Origin: Streptococcus sanguinis SK355
GTDB lineage: Bacteria > Bacillota > Bacilli > Lactobacillales > Streptococcaceae
NCBI RefSeq assembly: GCF_000212855.1
Contig: NZ_GL890993.1
Coordinates: forward strand, 150,519-214,518
DNA length: 64,000 nucleotides
Direction of reading: 5' to 3'
Numbering within the stretch: position 1 is the first letter of the stretch; each line of letters begins with the position of its first letter. The position numbers were made by a program, and so were the translations under genes. Of the stretch, positions 57,787-64,000 are shown one piece after another. Under the pieces are notes generated by a model that did not search any database, was not told where the DNA came from, and saw nothing but the letters and a program-made list of their open reading frames with translations.

Positions 57787-58224
57787 CTAGCTTTTTCTCT
57801 TTCTTAACTGTTTATCTTCTTTAGGATTATAATTCAAAGCCTGTTGTAGTTTCAAATCAAAATCAGAAAGTTCTAGTTTTTCCTCCTCAAAAGGAATATC
57901 AGGCAATTCAAACTGAAACTTTTTATAAAAGAAAGTGTCGAACTCCTCTTTGTTATCTGAAATATCTACTAGAGTATCTAGTTCAGAAAGTCGATTCTGT
58001 ATGCTGATTTTTGTAATATCTCCTAGCTTTTGGTAAATCGCGTAATACGATAAATCTTGGAAAAATTTCCGATGTGATTTAACAATCGCCTGAGTATAAG
58101 GGCAATTATAATAACTGAGATATTTTTTGTAAAAATTATCAGAAAGAGAAATTTGGTAATCCACTAACTTATTGTCAATCGTTTTGGAAACTGTTCGCTC
58201 CATTTCTGCATGTAGTTTATCCAT
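57787..58224 (-). CDS. Passenger: hypothetical protein coupled to transposase
   Basis: 145 residues, charged and helical (KLHAEMERTVSKTIDNKLVDYQ; basic end LRKRKS). Its ATG overlaps the transposase stop (ATGGATAA), so it is translated with it. No recognised domain. Position suggests an accessory transposition or target-choice protein, but I have no motif evidence. Confidence 0.7.
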   Translation of the reverse strand: MDKLHAEMERTVSKTIDNKLVDYQISLSDNFYKKYLSYYNCPYTQAIVKSHRKFFQDLSYYAIYQKLGDITKISIQNRLSELDTLVDISDNKEEFDTFFYKKFQFELPDIPFEEEKLELSDFDLKLQQALNYNPKEDKQLRKRKS

Positions 58225-59131
58225 GGATTAGCTCCTTGTATTTTGTACGAACTCCTGAAGATGCTAATAGAAGATTGAAGCGGTCATTATCCGCCATACT
58301 ACGAGTATTGTAGCGGAATACAAATTCATCCACATAGTCCTGCAAATGTTTCTTAGACCATGAATGGTAAATCCCTAATACCCCTCGTTTAAGTCCTGCC
58401 CAGAAACCTTCAATCGTGTTTGTATAAATATCATCAATGACATATTCACGAGCACCATGGTTTACAAAAGCGTGGTCGTACATCTTCGCAACTTTATTAT
58501 AACCCAACCATTCATCAGTGTAAAGTTGAGCGGTATCTTTAACAAATTTAACGACTTGTTCTGTCAGAGTTTTTATACCTGTATCACTTACTTTATGAGC
58601 ATTTAATTTTCCTTCTCGTGCAACCATACCGACAACTGGAGTTTTATCTTTTAGAGAACGACCCTGTGCATTTTTGACCTTTTTAGAATTATGGCGATTC
58701 TTATTTTTACCACCAATATAGGTTTCATCTACTTCGACAGTTCCGTCCAATTCATTGTTATTTTCTGAGCCAAAGCATCTACGAATACGCTCTAACATAA
58801 ACCAAGCGGTTTTCTGAGTAACGTGAATATCTTTTGAAAGTTGAAGCGAGGAGATGCCTTTTTTATGAGAAGTCACCATCCAAATAGCAATAAACCATTT
58901 TTGAAGAGAAACCTTAGTATTATCAAACATTGTACCAGTTTTAACGCTAAAATATTTGCCAGTATTCTTGCACCTGTATTTTCCATTCTTGCACTTATAA
59001 ACCTTAGATGTTTCATCAAAAGGACTGACTACATAGCCATTCCAGCGAATTTTTTCTAAATGTTGTTCACAATGATAATCACTTGGGAAAGCATTCATCA
59101 AATCATACAATGACTTAAACTCACCTAACAT
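58217..59131 (-). CDS. IS1595 family transposase (ISXO2-like DDE)
   Basis: 304-residue transposase. N-terminal zinc ribbon (CEQHLEKIRWNG, YKCKNGKYRCKNTGKYFSV), then helix-turn-helix (ISSLQLSKDIHVTQKTAWFMLERI). DDE/DDN-type catalytic core: VEVDETYIGGKNKNRH (Asp1), AQLYTDEWLGYN (Asp2), TNTIEGFWAGLKRG (Glu). Start at ATG 59131 with AAAGGAGCAGAGAG upstream; a longer reading to 59221 is unlikely. All catalytic residues are present and there is no frameshift, so it is probably functional. Confidence 0.95.
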   Translation of the reverse strand: MLGEFKSLYDLMNAFPSDYHCEQHLEKIRWNGYVVSPFDETSKVYKCKNGKYRCKNTGKYFSVKTGTMFDNTKVSLQKWFIAIWMVTSHKKGISSLQLSKDIHVTQKTAWFMLERIRRCFGSENNNELDGTVEVDETYIGGKNKNRHNSKKVKNAQGRSLKDKTPVVGMVAREGKLNAHKVSDTGIKTLTEQVVKFVKDTAQLYTDEWLGYNKVAKMYDHAFVNHGAREYVIDDIYTNTIEGFWAGLKRGVLGIYHSWSKKHLQDYVDEFVFRYNTRSMADNDRFNLLLASSGVRTKYKELIHG

Positions 59132-59237
59132 CTCTCTGCTCCTTTTATATTCTAAAATCATTATATCATTTAAAACACAAAAGTCAATAATTAGTGTAAA
59201 ATTGGGTATAATTCTTTTCAAAACTAGTATTTTGTGA

Positions 59238-59243
59238 TATAAT
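59238..59243 (+). promoter_or_regulatory. Extended -10 promoter for the repeat ORF
   Basis: TGATATAAT (TATAAT 59238-59243), about 30 bp upstream of ATG 59273. A clear -35 is missing, typical for TGn extended -10 promoters. Confidence 0.5.
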
Positions 59244-59272
59244 AGTATTGTTGTATAAGCAAGGAGAAAAAT

Positions 59273-59371
59273 ATGACAGAAATCAAATCAAATCAAATCA
59301 AATCAAATCAAATCAAATCAAATCAAATCAAATCAAATCAAATCAAATCAAATCAAATCAAATCAAGCTGA
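59273..59371 (+). CDS. Phase-variable leader ORF with 17 ATCAA repeats (OFF state)
   Basis: ATG 59273 with AAGGAG 7 bp upstream begins MTEIKSNQ; the ATCAA tract then encodes repeating IKSNQ. With 17 units the frame hits TGA at 59369-59371. If the unit count were a multiple of three (15 or 18), translation would continue ADYVAIQSFCQ... to TAG 59475-59477, overlapping the methylase ATG at 59471. So copy number could switch translation into the nuclease-methylase start region. The peptide itself resembles nothing I know. Confidence 0.55.
   Translation: MTEIKSNQIKSNQIKSNQIKSNQIKSNQIKSS
59282..59366 (+). repeat. Pentanucleotide tandem repeat, 17 x ATCAA
   Basis: 85 bp of uninterrupted 5-bp units (phased as ATCAA) immediately after the start codon region. 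Five is not a multiple of three, so gain or loss by slipped-strand mispairing shifts frame, as in classic contingency loci. Confidence 0.97.
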
Positions 59372-59470
59372 TTATGTAGCTATTCAGTCTTTTTGTCAAC
59401 CCCTTTTTAGGACTTTTTCACTTTTTTGTGAGGAGGTCTTTTATCATATAATCTCTAAATTGGAGGTTGT

Positions 59471-61435
59471 ATGTTAGTAAGAAAAACAAACGAAAGTGAT
59501 AGCACAGGTAAATTAGTTTATCAGCTTTTTTCAGAAGCTAATTTTTCGAACAAAGACTTCTATGTAGAAAACGCTGGTGAAGCAACATGGATAGAAGCAT
59601 TAAAAGGAGCTTCTAAATCTCTAAAAGGAAAACAAGGAATTCCTGACTTCAATTTTCAATCTGGCAGATTTCACATACTTATAGAAAACAAAAAAGATTT
59701 TTCTAAATTGGAGACTTTCGACGAAAATGGTAATCTATTGATGGATGTTCATTCAATAAAAGAATATGCTGTAAATGGAGCCGTTCATTATGCAAAATGG
59801 ATTGTTGAGCATTCTTCTATTTATGATAAAATCTTTGCATTAGGAATAGTTGGTTCTCCTAGACGATATAAAATACAACCTTATTATATTGAAAATAGGG
59901 AAGATGGTCTTGTTATAAAAAGACTTAGTGATGTATTAAGTTTTGAAAATTTTAAAGAAGAGAATATTGAAGAATATTATAAAGTTTCAGTTCTTGGTGA
60001 GCTATCTCTTTATCAAGAAGAACTGAAAAATATCAATGAAATTGCATATAGTATTCACGAAGATTTGAGAAATTATGGAAATTTAGGAGCAGATAATAAA
60101 GCAACTGTAGTATCAGCTATTTTGTTAGCACTACGACATGGATTGACAGCAAATCAACTAACTGGAGGTGTTGATAGTAGTTCAGATGGTAATACTATTT
60201 TTAGAGCTATCGAAGATGAGTTGAATAATTTGTATCAAGTTAGAAGCAAAAAAATTGGTTCTCTTTTAGATACTTTTCGATTTATTACTACTGATGTGCG
60301 ATTGAATACTAAGTTAACAGAATTAGGCAATAGAACACCTTTATGGTATTTTACAGACCGTTTAAGCAATGAAGTCTATCATAGGGTAGTTGGTGGTACT
60401 CCATTTGATATATTAGGTTCATTCTATAGCGAATTTGTTAAGTATGGTGGCAATGATGGTTCGGATTTAGGTATTGTATTAACACCGTTGAATATTACTT
60501 CCCTAATGGCTGACCTAATTGAAATAAGCCCTACCGACACGGTGATTGACCCTGCTACTGGTACAGGTGCTTTTCTAATTGCTTCAATGCAAAAGATGAT
60601 TGAGCAGGTTGAAAAAGATGATGTCAATTATAAAACTAGTGAAGCTAAAAAACAAGCAATCAAAAAAATAAAGTCAGATAGGTTATATGGAATAGAGTTG
60701 AAGTCCAAACTATATGCAATATCAGCTACTAATATGATATTGCGAAATGACGGTCGTGCGCATTTAGAAGAAGGGGATATGTTTCATCTTTCTTTAGAGA
60801 ACGATGGGAATTTCGATAAACTATTGATGAATCCACCGTATAGTCAAGCCAAAACAAAAGTTACTTCTCATTTATCTGAGATGAACTTTATGATAAAGGC
60901 TTTAGGTAGATTAAAATGCGGAGGTCGAGCAGCATTTATCGTCCCCCAATCAACAATGACCAGTGGTCCAAAAGCTATAAAAGATGCTGATTATAGAGAA
61001 TTAAAACAAGAGCTGTTAGATAATAACAGAATAATTGCAGTGATTACAATGAATCCTAAGACATTTTATCCTTATGGGACAAGTCCGGTTGTTATCGTAT
61101 TGGAACATGGTGTACCACAAAAGGATAGTAGAAGCATTTTGTATGATTTTAGAGATGACGGGAATATTCTTAATCCTCATCTTGGGATGTTAGAAGATGC
61201 TACAGCAACAGAAAAGAGGAAAAGACTGCTAGATACTATTAAAGATAAGATAGATATAGATGGTGTTAACTCAATAAAAACAACTCTGACAGCAGATGAT
61301 GAATGGTTGCACAGTTATTTCTATTTTGATGATTCAATTCCAACTCCAAAGGACTTTTTATCTGCATTAAGAGACTATGCAACGTTTGAATACAGCATGA
61401 AAATTAGCGATAGAGGAGATATTTTTGATGACTGA
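59471..61435 (+). CDS. BcgI-A-like fused endonuclease and N6-adenine methylase (type IIB RM)
   Basis: 654 residues. The N-terminal PD-(D/E)xK nuclease domain reads GIPDFNF (Asp59) then FHILIENKK (Glu72-x-Lys74). The methylase domain has SAM motif DPATGTGAFL (from Asp360) and catalytic LLMNPPYS (from Asn454), typical gamma-class N6-adenine. Architecture and length match BcgI A subunits, which form a complex with a specificity subunit and cut on both sides of the target. TTGGAGG precedes ATG 59471. The stop overlaps the next gene by 8 bp. Type I HsdM would lack the nuclease domain, so BcgI-like is the better call. Confidence 0.88.
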   Translation: MLVRKTNESDSTGKLVYQLFSEANFSNKDFYVENAGEATWIEALKGASKSLKGKQGIPDFNFQSGRFHILIENKKDFSKLETFDENGNLLMDVHSIKEYAVNGAVHYAKWIVEHSSIYDKIFALGIVGSPRRYKIQPYYIENREDGLVIKRLSDVLSFENFKEENIEEYYKVSVLGELSLYQEELKNINEIAYSIHEDLRNYGNLGADNKATVVSAILLALRHGLTANQLTGGVDSSSDGNTIFRAIEDELNNLYQVRSKKIGSLLDTFRFITTDVRLNTKLTELGNRTPLWYFTDRLSNEVYHRVVGGTPFDILGSFYSEFVKYGGNDGSDLGIVLTPLNITSLMADLIEISPTDTVIDPATGTGAFLIASMQKMIEQVEKDDVNYKTSEAKKQAIKKIKSDRLYGIELKSKLYAISATNMILRNDGRAHLEEGDMFHLSLENDGNFDKLLMNPPYSQAKTKVTSHLSEMNFMIKALGRLKCGGRAAFIVPQSTMTSGPKAIKDADYRELKQELLDNNRIIAVITMNPKTFYPYGTSPVVIVLEHGVPQKDSRSILYDFRDDGNILNPHLGMLEDATATEKRKRLLDTIKDKIDIDGVNSIKTTLTADDEWLHSYFYFDDSIPTPKDFLSALRDYATFEYSMKISDRGDIFDD

Positions 61436-61892
61436 AACTTTGAAATATCTACCTTTTGAATTATCAGATACCAGATACTTTAAGTTACACTCGACAAGCT
61501 CTGGTATTGATAAAGTGAGATTAAAGATTACAAATGACCAAGAATATTTTCCATACATTACTCGGACAGATAAAAATAACGGCTGTGATATGTTTGTGGG
61601 AAAGCAGGATAAACCACTTGATAAAGGAAATTCCATTACAATTGGTTTAGATACTCAAACAGTTTTCTATCAACCTACGGATTTTTATACTGGTCAAAAT
61701 GTTCAAATATTAGAATCTAAGTTTATGACTAAAAATATCGCCCTATTTTTAATTCCACTAATAAAAAAACAACTAGTGTTACTTAACTGGGGAGGAAACG
61801 GAGCAACTTTAGGACGATTGCGTGTCAAGAAAATTGTTTTGCCAGTTGATGAAAAAATGAACCTAATTGGGAATACATGGATAGTTTTATAA
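61428..61892 (+). CDS. Specificity subunit (BcgI-B/HsdS-like), first half
   Basis: 154 residues from ATG 61428 (GAGGAG nine bases upstream). It is a target-recognition domain of HsdS/BcgI-B type: ITNDQEYFPYITRTDKNNG, QTVFYQPTDFYTGQNVQILES and GGNGATLGRLRVKKIVLPVDE at the end of the first half. It then leaves frame at the A6 run 61852-61857 and stops at 61892. One more A would give LPVDEKNEPNWEYMDSFINS, joining the second half into a ~330-residue protein like BcgI B. As written, the specificity subunit is split; a half-subunit may or may not be functional. Confidence 0.8.
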   Translation: MTETLKYLPFELSDTRYFKLHSTSSGIDKVRLKITNDQEYFPYITRTDKNNGCDMFVGKQDKPLDKGNSITIGLDTQTVFYQPTDFYTGQNVQILESKFMTKNIALFLIPLIKKQLVLLNWGGNGATLGRLRVKKIVLPVDEKMNLIGNTWIVL

Positions 61893-62425
61893 ATAGTCAA
61901 ATTAAGCCGTTAAAAGAACTAGCTAATAACTCTCTCTTGACTCCTCCGCTCATAGATTTGAATAGTGTTCCTTGGTCAGATTTTTATATATCAGATTTTT
62001 TTGAAGCTGAAAGAGGTAAATCTGGAGCAAAAGGAAAGCTCCAGAGCGGAGAAATCCCTCTTATTTCTGCCCGTAAGCAATTCAATGCTTTTGATAGTTT
62101 CGTTACAGTTGACGAAAGCAAAGTCTTCAAAGAATCAATATCAATAAACAATAACGGCGATGGTGGAGCAGGTTTAGCATTTTTTCACAACTATAAGTAC
62201 GTTGCAACTCAAGATGTGACAGCGCTAATGGAGAGGAAGTTTATGAGTAAAGAAGCTAAACTGTTTATATCTGTTTGCATAACTAAACAAGCTAACAAAT
62301 TTGGGCACGGAAACAAACTGAACTCTAAACGTCTTCTTCATCAGAAGATAATGTTACCTGTAACGATTGAAGGAGAACCTGATTTCGAATTCATGGAAAT
62401 GTATATATCATCAATAATAAGTTGA
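61858..62425 (+). pseudogene. Specificity subunit (BcgI-B/HsdS-like), second half, out of frame
   Basis: Open in the other frame from the A6 tract: NEPNWEYMDSFINSQIKPLKE, then the second recognition domain DFYISDFFEAERGKSGAKG, GEIPLISARKQFNAFDSFV and KLNSKRLLHQKIMLPV, ending at 62425. An internal ATG at 61877 exists but lacks a ribosome binding site. The C-terminal FEFMEMYISSIIS resembles the conserved helix at the end of HsdS. It is probably part of one gene with the previous entry. A terminator follows. Confidence 0.78.
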
Positions 62426-62465
62426 TAGCAATTCCGCTTTTTATAAGTTGTTTAATATCTATACC

Positions 62466-62499
62466 AAAAGCGACCTCTAATATAGAAGTCGCTTTTTTG
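62466..62499 (+). terminator. RM-operon terminator
   Basis: Stem AAGCGAC / GTCGCTT followed by TTTTTTG, about 40 bp after the specificity gene and just before the right inverted repeat. Confidence 0.88.
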
Positions 62500-62522
62500 T
62501 ATATTATCGGAAGCACTACATA

Positions 62523-62554
62523 TTGTGGTTAGTGTAAACAGGTATATAGTTCCC
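62523..62554 (-). repeat. Right terminal inverted repeat (32 bp)
   Basis: Perfect inverted copy of 56804-56835. Confidence 0.95.
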
Positions 62555-62562
62555 TTATTTTA
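62555..62562. repeat. Right 8-bp target site duplication TTATTTTA
   Basis: Matches 56796-56803 exactly. Confidence 0.93.
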
Positions 62563-62679
62563 TACATTTCCGTGCACATAGACAATCTGCTATCATTCTT
62601 TAGCAAACTGTCAAGTAAAAGCCAAAGCAACATTCAAATTTTCCAACCTAATTAAAAATATAAATCTAATTAAAGTTTG

Positions 62680-62733
62680 TTATAAAATACTTTGTATTTT
62701 ATAAGGTGTTTTTTTGTCATACAAAACTTGTAT
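62680..62733 (+). promoter_or_regulatory. Two palindromes upstream of the XRE regulator
   Basis: A perfect 11-3-11 palindrome (62680-62704, core AAATAC-TTT-GTATTT) and ATACAA-AAC-TTGTAT (62719-62733) lie 10-63 bp before ATG 62743. They share GTAT/ATAC half-sites and are likely autoregulatory operators. Confidence 0.7.
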
Positions 62734-62742
62734 TCTATTTAT

Positions 62743-63093
62743 ATGACAACTAAAAACTATTTACAACAATATATTTCCCAAAAAGTGAAATATTTTCGTA
62801 CAAAAAACAAAATGAGCCAGGAAGAACTTTCGGAACAGGCGGGACTTGGTCTTAAGTATATCAATCAACTAGAAAACCAAAATGTGAATCTGACCATTCA
62901 CAGTTTAGAAAAAGTGATTAATGCCTTACAGATGACCTCAGAGGAGTTTTTCAATTTTAGTAGCCTTGAATCCACCTCTGATAAGACTGAAAATCTTTCA
63001 CTAAAGAGATTTAACATGAAGATTAAACAACTTCCTGTTGATAAACGCGAAAAGATGTTAAGCATTTTCGAAAGTATCTTAGATAACCTCTGA
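62743..63093 (+). CDS. XRE family helix-turn-helix regulator
   Basis: 116-residue regulator with an N-terminal HTH_3 domain: KVKYFRTKNKMSQEELSEQAGLGLKYINQLENQ in pieces, then VNLTIHSLEKVINALQ. The C-terminal ~45 residues are charged, possibly for dimerisation. Start at ATG 62743, with no convincing ribosome binding site upstream, so a leaderless transcript is possible. It lies between the transposon and the LysR gene, on the plus strand, outside the transposon ends. Two palindromes upstream suggest autoregulation. It may control nearby island genes. Confidence 0.88.
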   Translation: MTTKNYLQQYISQKVKYFRTKNKMSQEELSEQAGLGLKYINQLENQNVNLTIHSLEKVINALQMTSEEFFNFSSLESTSDKTENLSLKRFNMKIKQLPVDKREKMLSIFESILDNL

Positions 63094-63226
63094 TATCCCT
63101 GACTCACCCACATTATAACTGGTACAAAAACGTATAGTCAAATGAAGTGATACGGATAAATATTATTTATCTGGTTACTTCTCTTAACTTATATTTTATT
63201 TCCCTAGATGTTGAAAGTGAGCCCAT

Positions 63227-64000
63227 ATGAATTTAAAAGATCTACAATATTTTTATGACCTCTGCCAGCTTCAATCCTATACGGAAGTAGCAAAACAACA
63301 CAACATCAGCCAGCCTTCTATTTCTTATGCCATCAAGCGCTTAGAGGAGGCTTTTAATTGTAAGTTGATTCACCACGATCCCTCACACCGATCCTTCAAA
63401 CTGACTAATCAAGGAGAAATCCTTCTGAAACACACAAAGCTGATCTTACCTGAGGTCAGTTCTGCTCACAAAGAAATAAATCGGTCTTTGGCCCATTACT
63501 CTACTGTAGGATTTCCTCCTATTATCATACAGTATCTCTTTGCTTCTCTAAATGAAGAAAAGGAATTTGATTTTTTAAAAAAGGTACGCCCTATCCGCGG
63601 TGGCTCCGTAGAGTTATTAAACCTTCTCCTCAAGGGAGACCTTGATGCAAGCCTACTCGGTTTGATTGAACCATTCAATCATCCTTCAATAGAGACGCAT
63701 GAACTATTTCATAAAGAACTGTATGTCGTTTTATCTAAGAACCATCCTCTTGCTACTGCTTCTTCCCTCACTTTTGAAGATTTAGTAGATCAATCCTTCA
63801 TCCTTTTAGATGAACACTTTGTTCACCTGAAAGCTTTTGAACTACTTAATCAGAAGTATCAAAACAGGGCAGAAATATTCTTTAAGAGTGACGACATTGT
63901 CATTCTTAAAGAACTTTTAAAGAAAGGAATTGGAGTTAGTTTACTAGCTGATATCGCACTTTCTGATGAAGATGATGATTTAATAAAAATCCCTCTAATA
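63227..64000 (+). CDS. mleR: LysR family regulator, probable MleR (3' end beyond window)
   Basis: 258 codons of a LysR-type regulator, truncated by the window edge. The N-terminal winged helix reads MNLKDLQYFYDLCQLQSYTEV, then AKQHNISQPSISYAIKRLEEAF, and the effector domain follows with PEVSSAHKEINRSL and DQSFILLDE. The N-terminus and SxxISQPSISYAIKRLE phrase are typical of malolactic regulators (MleR), and mleS lies upstream across the transposon. It should activate mle genes with L-malate as coinducer; MleR identity is inferred from similarity and context. Confidence 0.8.
   Translation, partial: MNLKDLQYFYDLCQLQSYTEVAKQHNISQPSISYAIKRLEEAFNCKLIHHDPSHRSFKLTNQGEILLKHTKLILPEVSSAHKEINRSLAHYSTVGFPPIIIQYLFASLNEEKEFDFLKKVRPIRGGSVELLNLLLKGDLDASLLGLIEPFNHPSIETHELFHKELYVVLSKNHPLATASSLTFEDLVDQSFILLDEHFVHLKAFELLNQKYQNRAEIFFKSDDIVILKELLKKGIGVSLLADIALSDEDDDLIKIPLI

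Larger units (their letters stand above)
56804..62554. mobile_element. IS1595-family transposon carrying a BcgI-like RM system and passenger genes
   Basis: 5751 bp bounded by 32-bp perfect terminal inverted repeats starting GGGAACTATATACC, flanked by an 8-bp target duplication. The transposase is intact (58217-59131). Beyond it on the minus strand are three small passenger genes; on the plus strand are the repeat-ORF and the restriction-modification genes. Both gene sets end in terminators just inside the repeats. The intact ends and duplication point to a recent insertion and potential activity. It disrupts the mleS-mleR intergenic region of the island. Confidence 0.93.

Noticed and set aside
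59281..59366. Possible CRISPR array (short regular repeats)
   Set aside because: The repeats are contiguous 5-bp units without spacers, next to a start codon; no cas genes are present in the window.
59471..61435. Type I HsdM methylase
   Set aside because: There is an N-terminal PD-ExK nuclease domain fused to the methylase and no HsdR gene, which fits BcgI-like type IIB better.

Overview
The window looks like the chromosome of an oral streptococcus of the mitis/sanguinis type. The evidence is the core genes (fba, pyrG, rpoE, tig, truA, the hrcA-grpE-dnaK-dnaJ heat-shock cluster), tRNA-Thr and tRNA-Leu, sortase-anchored giant surface enzymes (M26 zinc metalloprotease, M14 carboxypeptidase, GH32 fructanase), AAAGGAG-type ribosome binding sites and moderate-to-low G+C. 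I infer the species group from protein content only.

Layout. 1-1615: the start and a long repetitive part of a Ser/Asp-rich secreted protein whose signal-peptide region is out of frame. 1791-5022: tRNA-Thr, a GNAT acetyltransferase and a three-gene ABC-2 exporter. 5303-9342: an accessory segment (DUF4145-like gene, HxlR regulator with divergent oxidoreductase, dead IS630) bounded by a 27-bp direct repeat of the 3' end of fba. This is the signature of a decayed ICE or CIME at the fda/fba site. 9323-18398: core genes fba, tRNA-Leu, pyrG (with a CTP-attenuator-like GGGC leader), rpoE, tig and a truA/pyridoxal-kinase/ECF operon. 18654-24467: a 1937-residue M26 protease. 24788-30551: heat-shock genes with CIRCE operators. 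30656-33153: a PadR-controlled ABC transporter. 33379-38433: peptidase, two tandem histidine phosphatases, PFL and ACT proteins. 38688-48194: catabolite-repressible M14 carboxypeptidase, a MerR-regulated dehydrogenase and fructanase. 48468-51869: gene debris, a GTPase with a small membrane partner, a GNAT and an orphan gene.

From 52182 to the right edge the DNA reads as a genomic island. It begins with a 15-codon scrap of the 3' end of rpsI plus its terminator, and carries a malolactic operon (mleS, bicupin oxalate decarboxylase, AEC permease) with a LysR (MleR-like) gene at the far end. Between them sits an intact-looking IS1595-family transposon at 56804-62554, with 32-bp perfect inverted repeats and an 8-bp target duplication (TTATTTTA). 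On one strand it carries its transposase and three small passenger genes. On the other it carries a BcgI-like type IIB restriction-modification system preceded by a short ORF made of 17 copies of ATCAA. That repeat can shift frame with copy number. The ORF is OFF here; in the ON frame it would end overlapping the start codon of the nuclease-methylase. The specificity subunit is split by a one-base deficit in an A tract. This transposon is the most novel-looking part of the window.
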